Origin: SOIA01 sp050116035
GTDB taxonomy: Bacteria > Acidobacteriota > Aminicenantia > Aminicenantales > Aminicenantaceae
Assembly (NCBI GenBank): GCA_050116035.1
Contig: JASFPJ010000054.1
Span: 1-14,152 of the forward strand
Direction: 5' to 3'
Length of the DNA stretch: 14,152 bases
Shown in pieces: positions 1-6,726 of the stretch (the first letter of the stretch is position 1; each line of letters begins with the position of its first letter). The notes beneath the pieces were generated by a model, which was not told the DNA's origin, made no database searches, and worked only from the letters and a program-made list of their open reading frames with translations. The position numbers and the translations under genes are program-made.

Positions 1-181
1 AAGAGAAGTGAAGACAGGAAGTATAAAAGAGGCTTTTCCTGAAAATGTGTGGATATAATAAATTAAATTATTAAGTTTGATAGAGAGTTTTTTTCATTTT
101 TACACAATTTGCGGTTTTTTCCTTGAAAAGCTTGACATTGGAGAAATGGATAAATAATATTCAAGGTGAACAAGGGAAAAT

Positions 182-187
182 AGGAGG
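182..187 (+). promoter_or_regulatory. Strong ribosome-binding site that decides the small-protein start
   Basis: AGGAGG lies 7 nt upstream of the TTG at 195. It is one of the strongest Shine-Dalgarno matches in the window. It argues that translation begins at 195 rather than at the upstream in-frame TTG at 123. Confidence 0.7.
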
Positions 188-194
188 TAATACC

Positions 195-386
195 TTGGAT
201 AAAGCTATTGCAATTATCTGCGACTTGCTCATCATAGTGGGTGCTATTGTTTTGATTATTGGCGTCATTTCAAGGCTTATGGTTCAACCCATCATGGGGA
301 TTGAAGCCCAGGCCTTCCTCCAGTTCACTCAAACGTTGCTTCTCTTCGCCGTGGCCTTTGGAATTAGACAGCTATTGAAAAAGTAG
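195..386 (+). CDS. Small two-helix membrane protein, unknown function
   Basis: I do not recognise this protein. The most likely start is the TTG at 195, because a perfect AGGAGG lies at 182-187 with a 7-nt spacer; this gives 63 residues. The same frame is open upstream to another TTG at 123, which would add 24 polar residues, but that start has no convincing ribosome-binding site. Read from 195, residues about 5-26 are strongly hydrophobic (IAIICDLLIIVGAIVLIIGV) and residues about 43-58 form a second hydrophobic stretch. The two are joined by a short loop containing Arg27 and a Pro-Ile-Met-Gly motif, and the protein ends in Arg-Gln-Leu-Leu-Lys-Lys. The predicted topology is two membrane helices with a basic C-terminus. 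It stands alone and converges with the PHP-like gene, whose stop is 42 nt away. Coding is supported by the strong ribosome-binding site and coherent hydrophobic pattern, but no function can be given. Confidence 0.65.
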   Translation: MDKAIAIICDLLIIVGAIVLIIGVISRLMVQPIMGIEAQAFLQFTQTLLLFAVAFGIRQLLKK

Positions 387-428
387 CGAGTCGCCAGAAG
401 CAATCTGCCTGATTTAGAAAGTCTGCTT

Positions 429-2084
429 TTAAAAGGGGACCTTCCCTACAAATCCCCCCTCTGAAAATTCTCCTGATTCCTCCATTCTAAGAACGCAACT
501 AAAAGCAGGATGCTCATTTTGTCTGGATTGGAAAATGTGAGCATTCGAAAACATAGGTGGGGAGAGCTGTTCACAACAGGCCGTAAGTGGAAACAAAGAA
601 ATAAATGACAGAGACTGGTGTGAATTCGTAGATGAAAATTCAACGAAAATAGGGTTAGATACGATAATTCTATCCTTTTTGTCTTTTACATCTAGACGGT
701 AATATGTTTTTTGGTTGGATTGGCAATTTTCGTCTGTGTATGTAAAGGTTAGAGGGGTCTCTCCGGAGAATGTTTTTAGCAATTTGCCTTCTTTGATCAG
801 CCTCACCGTAGTCCTGTTTCCTTTTTCCGGGCTTGAAGTGGTTATACGGATGCTTATTTTCGCGCTGTTTTTTAATTGGATTTCTTCGCCCAGGACTCCT
901 CTTCGGGAATATTCTGAGTCAGTAATCGAGAAATCTTCGAGAACCAGCCTGGGTAAGGCGACATCGCCCCTGTACGCATACATCCGGCCGTTTTTCAGGG
1001 CATCCAGGAGAGCTTCCCTGGTTTTGCGCTTGACCAGGAATACGGTGGGAAAGTTACCCAATTTTTCCCCAGCCGCGCCTTCTTGATGAAAATCAGCCGA
1101 AGAGATTCCCCAGGCAGGATGTGACCTCAGGCCTGAACAGTATTCCATCAGGACCTTATCCCAGAGATTCCCTGGTTCTGTAACAGTAATACTATCTCCA
1201 TACAGAGCCGCAAAACCCGTGTAATTTTTTGATTCTGTTAATACGTATGGATGAGGAGGAGTATCCTTGAAAATAAAGTCAATTTTTCCTCCACCGGATT
1301 TTGTCTCGGGATGGTTCCAGAAGACCATTCCCCCCCGGGAATTCACGTAATCTATCACAAGCTGGTAAGGCTGGATTCCCTGGTTTCCATGATACTGATC
1401 ATAAGGAGAGCTTCTGAAAGGGTGGTTATTGATCAGAAGAAGAAGGGAAAAAAGGGATAAAATAATTCCTGCCCATCTGAGGATTCCCTTTTTTGTGACG
1501 AGATAAATGCCGACGGCAAGAGGAATGAATAGGAGAAAGAATCCCACTGTCAGCCATGAAGAAATGTATCTCGTGGAAAAACCGTTGTGGAGTATGGGTA
1601 ATTCTTTAAAATCCTCTGGTTTGTCCAACCCTATGACGATGAGATGCTTTTCCCAGTCACAGACAGTCAGGTTTTTTCTGAGATAACTTCCTTTCCAGTA
1701 GTAGAAAGGAGCGGATTCTGCGCCCGGGATAAGAATCATTTCCGGGTGTTTTTTTGATGCGGATTGGATCATTTCCAGGTAATTTCCAGAGCCTGTTTTG
1801 TTGATTGAAGGCATCTCGACTCTTTTTTTTAAGATGTTTTGATACGGACGCAGGCCGTACTCCAGGACTTTACGGTCATGGTCAGTGATAAAAAGCACAT
1901 CGAATCCCCTTTTTTTCGCCAGCTGGATAATGAATTCGAGGGTGTGAGACCCATCGCTGAAATCTGTGCGGAGATCGAGGAGCCCAGGAACTTGGATGTA
2001 TTTGTCGGTCTGAGGTGCGCCATGACAAATCAGTGCGGATAGTCCGAGAATTAAAGCCAGAGAAATTATTCTGTAATTGTTCAT
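429..2084 (-). CDS. Exported PHP-domain-like protein with a central membrane hairpin
   Basis: This 551-residue protein resembles PHP-fold metal-dependent phosphoesterases. Residues 1-23 look like a signal peptide or N-terminal anchor. PHP-type motifs follow in order: LDLRTDFSDGSHT (36-48), ITDHD (66-70), PGAES (120-124), KHLIVIG (146-152), WNHPE (256-260) and GISSADFH (326-333). In the first motif the canonical HxH pair is Arg39 and Asp41, so part of the usual metal site is missing, while His69, Glu123, His147, His258, Asp331 and His333 remain. Two hydrophobic segments (about 176-196 and 201-219) lie between the fourth and fifth motifs, so the domain is interrupted by a membrane hairpin. Residues about 380-485 look beta-rich. 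The final 66 residues look unlike the rest and may be read-through into repeat DNA. The ATG at 2082-2084 has only a weak AGGGA upstream. Substrate and activity are unknown; a role on extracytoplasmic phosphoesters is possible but unproven. Confidence 0.75.
   Translation of the reverse strand: MNNYRIISLALILGLSALICHGAPQTDKYIQVPGLLDLRTDFSDGSHTLEFIIQLAKKRGFDVLFITDHDRKVLEYGLRPYQNILKKRVEMPSINKTGSGNYLEMIQSASKKHPEMILIPGAESAPFYYWKGSYLRKNLTVCDWEKHLIVIGLDKPEDFKELPILHNGFSTRYISSWLTVGFFLLFIPLAVGIYLVTKKGILRWAGIILSLFSLLLLINNHPFRSSPYDQYHGNQGIQPYQLVIDYVNSRGGMVFWNHPETKSGGGKIDFIFKDTPPHPYVLTESKNYTGFAALYGDSITVTEPGNLWDKVLMEYCSGLRSHPAWGISSADFHQEGAAGEKLGNFPTVFLVKRKTREALLDALKNGRMYAYRGDVALPRLVLEDFSITDSEYSRRGVLGEEIQLKNSAKISIRITTSSPEKGNRTTVRLIKEGKLLKTFSGETPLTFTYTDENCQSNQKTYYRLDVKDKKDRIIVSNPIFVEFSSTNSHQSLSFISLFPLTACCEQLSPPMFSNAHIFQSRQNEHPAFSCVLRMEESGEFSEGGFVGKVPF
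510..544. repeat. Imperfect inverted repeat inside the 3' tail of the PHP-like gene
   Basis: ATGCTCA (510-516) followed by TTTT pairs with AAAA, a two-base bulge and TGAGCAT (538-544), leaving an 11-nt loop. It lies in the part of the reading frame that encodes the atypical C-terminal tail, and suggests the tail is derived from a non-coding structured element. Confidence 0.45.
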
Positions 2085-2161
2085 GTCCCTGCAGGCTTCA
2101 GAGCCAATTCACATCATGAACAGCGTTTCCTGTTTTAAAGTATATTACCATACAAGAAGAC

Positions 2162-2301
2162 GTTCCCCAAGGGGATACCTCTTTTTATGAAGAAAGGGAA
2201 CAATCCTTATTCTATTAAAATAATGACTGAAAGTGACAGCTCCCCAAAAAAGATGTGCCCCCTGGGGAATGTTCTCAATTGACACTCCTTTTGATGTCCC
2301 C
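2162..2301. repeat. Possible REP/MITE-like remnant with nested GGGG/CCCC inverted repeats
   Basis: The segment begins with GTTCCCCAAGGGG and ends with GATGTCCCC. In between, GTTCCC (2162-2167) pairs with GGGAAC (2196-2201), and TCCCCA (2241-2246) pairs with TGGGGA (2263-2268). Nested short GC-rich stems in an AT-rich spacer are typical of REP-like or MITE-like elements. With a single copy in view, the element and its edges cannot be proven. Confidence 0.35.
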
Positions 2302-2315
2302 ATTTGACTAAGCGG

Positions 2316-2345
2316 TTGACTTCAATGATTTGTTTAAGTTATTAT
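2316..2345 (+). promoter_or_regulatory. Candidate sigma70-type promoter for the ATPase/HD-GYP genes
   Basis: TTGACT (2316-2321) is a one-mismatch -35 box. It is followed after 18 nt by TATTAT (2340-2345), a one-mismatch -10 box, in AT-rich DNA. A transcript would start near 2352 and leave a leader of about 35 nt before the ATG at 2387. A second TTGACA at 2279-2284 has no good partner at the right distance. Confidence 0.45.
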
Positions 2346-2386
2346 TATCACTAAAATAAGCAGAATTATTTCTCAAAAAAAAGAAT

Positions 2387-3190
2387 ATGTATGAATCCTA
2401 CTGGGGACTAAAAGAGAAACCCTTCGAAAATACACCCGACCCGAAGTTCCTTTATTCTTCCCACGAGCATCTGGAAGCCGTGACACGGATGACGTACGCG
2501 ATCGAGGAACGCAAGGGAGCCGCGTTGTTGACAGGGGATTATGGCTGTGGAAAAACTCTCATAAGCCGGCGGCTTTTTGAAATGCTGCCTCAAGATAAAT
2601 ACGACATCGCACTGGTGACCAATCCATTATTGAGCCCCACAGAAATAATTAGAGAAATCTGCATTCAATTGGGCATAAAAAGCTCTCCCACCTGGCCAAA
2701 AACGCAGCTATTAATGGAGCTGAACGAGAAGCTCTACCAGAATATGAGGAGTCACAAAGACACGGTTATCATCGTTGATGAGGGACAATCGATCAAAGAT
2801 ATAAGGACTTTGGAAGAGCTAAGATTGCTGCTGAATTTTCAGTTGAATGACAGGTTTCTTTTAACTCTAATTATTATGGGACAACCAGAACTGCGTGAAA
2901 TAGTTGAGAAATATAAACAGTTAAAGCAGAGACTGGCGATCCGGTATCATCTGAATCCTTTGAGCCAGAAAGACTCCAAGGCCTATATTCTCCATAGACT
3001 AGAGATCGCCGGAGCCAAGAATTCTATTTTTGCGAACAATGTTCATGATATAATCTGGCAGAATTCAGGAGGAGTTCCGAGAGAGATTAACAGTATTTGC
3101 GATATGTGTTTGTTGTTGGGATTTACCAAAAAAGCCAAAGGAATAAACACAGATTTGGTAAGAAAGGCCATTTCTGGATTGGAACGTTAA
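2387..3190 (+). CDS. ExeA/GspA-type AAA ATPase
   Basis: This 267-residue P-loop ATPase belongs to the ExeA/GspA group, which includes the ATPases found in many PEP-CTERM/XrtA exopolysaccharide loci. The N-terminus MYESYWGLKEKPFENTPDPK is characteristic: these proteins open with a Y-x-x-F/W-G-L-x-x-x-P-F motif followed by D-P-x-F/Y. Walker A is GDYGCGKT (50-57) and Walker B is VIIVDE (127-132). A sensor-1-like strand ends in IIMGQPEL (162-169), and QRLAIRYHLNPL (181-192) matches the arginine-containing segment of the family. The length fits the core ATPase without the C-terminal peptidoglycan-binding domain of classical ExeA, and no membrane segment is visible. The start at 2387 lacks a clear Shine-Dalgarno. 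The HD-GYP gene begins 4 nt after the stop, so the two are probably co-transcribed. The likely role is energising or regulating assembly of an envelope system; the partner is unknown. Confidence 0.9.
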   Translation: MYESYWGLKEKPFENTPDPKFLYSSHEHLEAVTRMTYAIEERKGAALLTGDYGCGKTLISRRLFEMLPQDKYDIALVTNPLLSPTEIIREICIQLGIKSSPTWPKTQLLMELNEKLYQNMRSHKDTVIIVDEGQSIKDIRTLEELRLLLNFQLNDRFLLTLIIMGQPELREIVEKYKQLKQRLAIRYHLNPLSQKDSKAYILHRLEIAGAKNSIFANNVHDIIWQNSGGVPREINSICDMCLLLGFTKKAKGINTDLVRKAISGLER

Positions 3191-3194
3191 TCCC

Positions 3195-4205
3195 ATGGTT
3201 AAATTATCTGATATGTTGAGAAGAGCTCAAGAGGCTGAAAATAAGACTAAAAACAAGCCCGGTCTGATATCAGAAGCGGTTAAAGCGAAGGAAGCCCCGG
3301 TTGACATGCATGAGATGAAGAGAATATACGAGGATGCGATCATCGACTTAAGAGTTTTCATGGATGATGTTGTCGAAGGGAAGAAAGTGACGGGAAGAAG
3401 GATTTTCAGCATCGCAGAAAAAATAATTCATTACCTCCGGGTGGATAAAGATACATTAGTCTCTTTTATAAACATATTTGGATTTCTTGGTGAAACAGAT
3501 GATTATCTTTACTCCCATTCCCTCAATGTTGCCATACTCGCTGGAGGCATTGGGATGGATCTAGAGTACAACCAGCAGCAACTCCTGAATTTATGTGTAT
3601 CCTCTTTGCTCCATGACCTTGGCCTGCTGAAAATCCCGGAGAAAATTATTAAAAAACCAGGTAAATTAACCAAGGATGAGTTTGCTCAGGTTAAAAAACA
3701 TTGCGCGTACGGCCTGGATCTTTTGGCCAACATCAGTGATATTACCCAGTCCATCCAGGATGTTGTCTATCAGCACCATGAAAGGATAGACGGATCGGGT
3801 TATCCAGAGGGGAGGAAAGGACCAGAGATTTCCGAATCTGCCAAAATCATAGCCATGATTGAAGTCTATGAAGCGATGACGCATCCTCGTCCCTATCGCG
3901 GTGAAAAAATCATTCCGTATGACGGTGTCAGAGAAGTTGTCCAGGAGGCAAAAAGATCTTTCGAACCCCGGTTAGTCAAAAAGTTCTTAAGGTTCATCAC
4001 CCCTTATCCCCTTGGAAGCTTTGTGCTTTTGAACAACAATGAGATCGGCCGAATTGTGCAAACGCACGAAGATCGGCCTTTACGCCCTGTTGTCGAGATA
4101 TTTTTTGATTCAGAAGGGAAACCTCCGGAAAAACCGAAGAGAATTAACCTCGCCAAATCTCCCGTTTTACACATTGAAAAGGCTATAGATGACAGCCTCC
4201 TCTAA
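3195..4205 (+). CDS. HD-GYP domain protein (putative cyclic-di-GMP phosphodiesterase)
   Basis: This 336-residue protein has an N-terminal region of about 95 residues without a recognised sensor domain, an HD-GYP domain (about 100-270) and a short C-terminal extension. Key residues are His108, His140-Asp141 (SLLHDLG), His169, His194-His195 and ERIDGSGYPEG (196-206). The usual DxxDAMT segment reads MIEVYEAMTHPRPYR (221-235), so Glu223 and Glu226 replace the expected aspartates, one of which is a metal ligand in the family. The GYP triplet and HHER signature are intact, so activity on cyclic-di-GMP is plausible but may be altered. Some family members instead act as partner-binding proteins. There is no receiver domain or membrane segment, so the input signal is unknown. 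It starts 4 nt after the ATPase stop, with GGAA about 11 nt upstream, suggesting coupled translation. It may tie polysaccharide production to cyclic-di-GMP level. Confidence 0.9.
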   Translation: MVKLSDMLRRAQEAENKTKNKPGLISEAVKAKEAPVDMHEMKRIYEDAIIDLRVFMDDVVEGKKVTGRRIFSIAEKIIHYLRVDKDTLVSFINIFGFLGETDDYLYSHSLNVAILAGGIGMDLEYNQQQLLNLCVSSLLHDLGLLKIPEKIIKKPGKLTKDEFAQVKKHCAYGLDLLANISDITQSIQDVVYQHHERIDGSGYPEGRKGPEISESAKIIAMIEVYEAMTHPRPYRGEKIIPYDGVREVVQEAKRSFEPRLVKKFLRFITPYPLGSFVLLNNNEIGRIVQTHEDRPLRPVVEIFFDSEGKPPEKPKRINLAKSPVLHIEKAIDDSLL

Positions 4206-4369
4206 TGTTCCTTGAGAAACTGAGGATTATCTGTCTTGGGTATTCAAAGGCGCCTAGCGTTTAGAAAGAAATTCCTTGCGTGAAACACCCGTTTGAAACC
4301 TGAACAGAAGGCCATTTATCCAAGGCGCCTGAGATACAGGAGTTAGTGAAGAACAACGAGGCCTAACAG
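4206..4369. other. Intergenic spacer with a repeated AAGGCGCCT palindrome
   Basis: This 164-base gap separates the HD-GYP gene from the WbqC-family gene. The palindrome AGGCGCCT occurs twice, at 4248-4255 and 4323-4330, each preceded by CAA or CCA and 75 nt apart. No clear promoter or terminator was found. A GAGG at 4358-4361 is the ribosome-binding site of the next gene. Confidence 0.5.
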
Positions 4370-5053
4370 ATGATAGTTTCCATCCATCAGCCACAATACA
4401 TGCCCTGGCTGGGATATTTCGATAAGATTGAACAGAGTGATGTGTTTGTGTTCTTGGATAATGTCCAGTTTAAAAAGAATGAATGGCAGAACCGGAATAA
4501 GATCAAAACATCCGATGGCTGGCAGTGGCTCTCTGTGCCTGTTATCCACAGTTTCACTCAAAAAATATCCGAAGTGGAAATCAACAACACGGTTCAGTGG
4601 GGAAGGAAACATTTGATGGCGCTTATCACACACTACTCTAAAGCTCCTTTTTACAAAAACTACATCGACTTTTTCGAACACACCTATGCGAGAGAATGGA
4701 CATATTTAGTGGATATTAACATTCATGTGATAAAGTATTTGGTTGAAGCCTTGGGGCTGTCGGATAAAAAGCTCGTCCTTGCCTCAGAACTGGAATCAAG
4801 AGAAGGAAGCACTGAACGGCTCGTCGACATATGCAAACAGCTGGGAGGGGATGTCTATCTGTCGGGCAAAGATGGAGCCAAATACATGGATTTAGAAATT
4901 TTTAAAGAAGAGGGGATTCAAGTCATTTTTCAAGATTACATACACCCCCGGTATGATCAGCTTTACGGGGATTTCGAGCCTTTTCTATCCATTATAGATT
5001 TATTGTTCAACTGCGGTCCGGATAGCCTTTCAATCTTAAAAAAAGGAGAATGA
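4370..5053 (+). CDS. WbqC-family protein
   Basis: This 227-residue protein matches the WbqC-like family, which is found in O-antigen and other surface-polysaccharide clusters. The signature is at the N-terminus, IHQPQYMPWLGYFDKI (5-20), followed by an Asp30-centred VFLDNVQF (27-34) and an N-E-W-Q-N-R-N segment (37-43). The C-terminal half carries YLSGKDG (163-169) and HPRYDQLYGDFEPFLSIIDL (192-211), also typical of the family. Length is normal. No membrane segment or signal is visible, so it is probably cytosolic. The family's chemistry is not settled as far as I know; transfer of an acyl or aminoacyl group to an amino sugar is the usual guess. GAGG at 4358-4361 supports the ATG at 4370. The PIG-L gene starts 1 nt after the stop, and the next two genes follow closely, so these four genes form one transcriptional unit for an amino-sugar-containing glycan. 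Confidence 0.9.
   Translation: MIVSIHQPQYMPWLGYFDKIEQSDVFVFLDNVQFKKNEWQNRNKIKTSDGWQWLSVPVIHSFTQKISEVEINNTVQWGRKHLMALITHYSKAPFYKNYIDFFEHTYAREWTYLVDINIHVIKYLVEALGLSDKKLVLASELESREGSTERLVDICKQLGGDVYLSGKDGAKYMDLEIFKEEGIQVIFQDYIHPRYDQLYGDFEPFLSIIDLLFNCGPDSLSILKKGE
5045..5048 (+). promoter_or_regulatory. Ribosome-binding site supporting a GTG start
   Basis: GGAG lies 6 nt before the GTG at 5055, just upstream of the TGA (5051-5053) of the preceding gene. It fixes the PIG-L start at a GTG codon and suggests coupled translation. Confidence 0.7.
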
Positions 5054-5054
5054 A

Positions 5055-5669
5055 GTGAATATTTTAGCGTTAGGCGCCCATCCAGATGATATTGAATACG
5101 GCTGTGGCGGCACCTTTCTTAAATATGCCAGGAAGGGAATGGATATTTATTTCATGGTTTTGACTAAAGGAGAATTTGGCGGAGACCCAGAGATAAGAGA
5201 GAAGGAGCAAGAAGCCGCCATGAAACTACTGGGAGTTAAAAAAGTCTTCTGGGGAGGATGTATTGACACTGAGCTTCCCAATGAGAGAATCATCATCAGC
5301 AAGATCGATGAAGTGATCAAAGAAGTTAAACCGGATGAGGTCTATGTGAACTACCTTGAGGATATCCACCAGGATCACCGCACGCTGGCGGAGTGCACTC
5401 TGGCCGCAACCCGGTATGTGAATAGAGTCTTTTTCTACGAGGATTACACTTCCATCAACTTTGAGCCGGATATTTTTGTGGACATCGAAGATGTACTGGA
5501 AGAAAAGCAAAAATTGATCCAGGTCTATTCCTCTCAAGTGGGCAAAGCCTATCCCACCAAATTGGATATGGTGGAAAGTGTCAAGGCGATTGCCAATTTC
5601 CGCGGTTTTCAGGGAAAGGTCAAGTATGCCGAAGGATTCAAGGCCTTCAGGTTTTTGCGCGATGTCTGA
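5055..5669 (+). CDS. PIG-L/LmbE-family deacetylase
   Basis: This 204-residue enzyme belongs to the PIG-L/LmbE family, zinc-dependent N-deacetylases that act on N-acetylglucosamine-type sugars in glycolipids, bacillithiol, mycothiol and antibiotics. The family motif AHPDDIEYGCGG lies at 8-19 and HQDH at 105-108. By family precedent His9, Asp12 and His108 bind zinc and Asp11 acts as base; all are present. A REKEQEAAMKLLGV segment (48-61) matches the conserved helix after the first strands. It is slightly short for the family, but both signature motifs are complete. Translation starts at GTG 5055, 1 nt after the WbqC stop. The last 8 nt overlap the start of the DegT gene (ATGTCTGA). In this setting it most likely removes an acetyl group from a sugar nucleotide or lipid-linked amino sugar that the neighbouring aminotransferase and WbqC protein also handle. 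The exact substrate cannot be read from sequence. Confidence 0.93.
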   Translation: MNILALGAHPDDIEYGCGGTFLKYARKGMDIYFMVLTKGEFGGDPEIREKEQEAAMKLLGVKKVFWGGCIDTELPNERIIISKIDEVIKEVKPDEVYVNYLEDIHQDHRTLAECTLAATRYVNRVFFYEDYTSINFEPDIFVDIEDVLEEKQKLIQVYSSQVGKAYPTKLDMVESVKAIANFRGFQGKVKYAEGFKAFRFLRDV

Positions 5670-6711
5670 TTATTTTATTCCTCACTCCCGTCCATCTATC
5701 AGTCAATCGGATAGAGAAGCCGTCTCCTCTGTCCTGGAGTCCGGCCAAATCGCTCAAGGCCCAGCTGTCGACAAATTCGAGAAACAATTCTCTGAATTCA
5801 TCGGAAAAAAAGGAACAGCCGCCACCAGCTCGGGCACGGCAGCTCTTCATTTGGCCTTGCTGTCACTGGGAGTGAGAGGAGGGGATGAAGTCATCGTTCC
5901 CTCTTTCGTCTGCACCGCTGTCCTCAACGCCGTCAACTCCACCGGCGCCACTCCCGTTGTCGCAGATATTGACCCAGGAACGTACAACATATCTGTTGAT
6001 TGTGTGAAAGAAGCCATCACACAGAAAACAAAGGCATTCATTGTCCCCCATATGTTTGGCTGTCCGGCAGAAATAGATGAGCTGTCAAAGCTGGGTATCC
6101 CGGTCATCGAGGACTGTGCTCAGTCTGTTGGCGCGCATTATAAGGGCCGGAACGCCGGAAGCTTCGGAATCCTTTCAATATTTTCATTCTATGCCACCAA
6201 GGTGTTCACCACTGGCGAAGGAGGTATGGTTGCCAGTGATTCAGAAGAGCTTATTTCCAGAGTCAAAGATTTGAGAGAATATGACAATAAAGACGATTAT
6301 GTGCTTCGCTTCAATTACAAGATGACGGATATTCAGGCGGCGCTTGGATCAAACCAGTTATCTCGCCTTGTAGAACTCTTGGATAAACGGAGAATGATCG
6401 CAGATTTGTATTTCAAGGAATTTGAGGATTGCGATCTTTCGTTGCCCGCCCGAAAAGAAGGAAGAGAGCATATCTACTACCGCTTCGTTGTTCAAACAGA
6501 GAAAGATGCGTCTGGCTTCCTGGAGAGATTACAGAAGAACAATGTCATGTGCCAGCGGCCGGTTTACATCCCTCTCCATGTCTGTCTAAATCTTCCTGGC
6601 TTCCCTCACACCATGGAGGCCTGGAAGAAATCAATCTCCATCCCGCTTTATCCTTCTCTCACAGAGGAGGAAACAGAAAAAATCATTGCTGTTGTTAAAA
6701 AAATATTTTAG
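5662..6711 (+). CDS. DegT/DnrJ/EryC1/StrS-family sugar aminotransferase
   Basis: This 349-residue PLP-dependent enzyme converts a keto-sugar nucleotide to an amino sugar. The frame is open upstream to a GTG at 5578, but homology-like sequence begins at MSDYFIPHSRPSIS, so the ATG at 5662 is chosen. It overlaps the PIG-L stop by 8 nt. Features include SGQIAQGPAVDKFE (27-40), the cofactor-phosphate segment SSGTAALHLALLSLG (56-70), the ring-stacking Asp151 in VIEDCAQS, and SFYATKVFTTGEGG (175-188) with Lys180 as the internal aldimine lysine. NYKMTDIQAALG (218-229) and the C-terminal IPLHVCLNLPGF (303-314) complete the family pattern. Length is normal, with no membrane segment. It probably supplies the amino sugar for this glycan. 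Which position is aminated cannot be told from sequence; 4-amino-sugar and GDP-perosamine-type synthases share these motifs. Confidence 0.95.
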   Translation: MSDYFIPHSRPSISQSDREAVSSVLESGQIAQGPAVDKFEKQFSEFIGKKGTAATSSGTAALHLALLSLGVRGGDEVIVPSFVCTAVLNAVNSTGATPVVADIDPGTYNISVDCVKEAITQKTKAFIVPHMFGCPAEIDELSKLGIPVIEDCAQSVGAHYKGRNAGSFGILSIFSFYATKVFTTGEGGMVASDSEELISRVKDLREYDNKDDYVLRFNYKMTDIQAALGSNQLSRLVELLDKRRMIADLYFKEFEDCDLSLPARKEGREHIYYRFVVQTEKDASGFLERLQKNNVMCQRPVYIPLHVCLNLPGFPHTMEAWKKSISIPLYPSLTEEETEKIIAVVKKIF

Positions 6712-6726
6712 GATATTGTCGGAAGT

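Larger units (their letters stand above)
2085..2386. other. Divergent intergenic region with GC-rich inverted repeats
   Basis: This 302-base spacer separates the start of the minus-strand PHP-like gene from the start of the plus-strand ATPase gene. I see no gene in it. It holds several short GC-rich inverted repeats in an AT-rich background: CCCCAAGGGG (2165-2174), TCCCCA/TGGGGA (2241-2246 and 2263-2268) and GGGGA/TCCCC (2264-2268 and 2297-2301). Their style resembles the palindromic repeats mobilised by REP-associated tyrosine transposases, but no transposase lies nearby and that assignment is inference. The distal part (2316-2386) is AT-rich and contains a promoter-like pair. Confidence 0.6.

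Noticed and set aside
77..106. Promoter for the small membrane protein (TTGATA then TACACA)
   Set aside because: The -35 is fair but the -10 match is poor at any allowed spacing, so it was not listed as a feature.
123..194. N-terminal 24-residue extension of the small membrane protein from TTG 123
   Set aside because: No ribosome-binding site precedes 123, while a perfect AGGAGG precedes the in-frame TTG at 195.
5578..5661. Upstream GTG start for the aminotransferase
   Set aside because: It would overlap the PIG-L gene by 92 nt and add 28 residues that do not fit the family. The ATG at 5662 gives the normal N-terminus and an 8-nt overlap.
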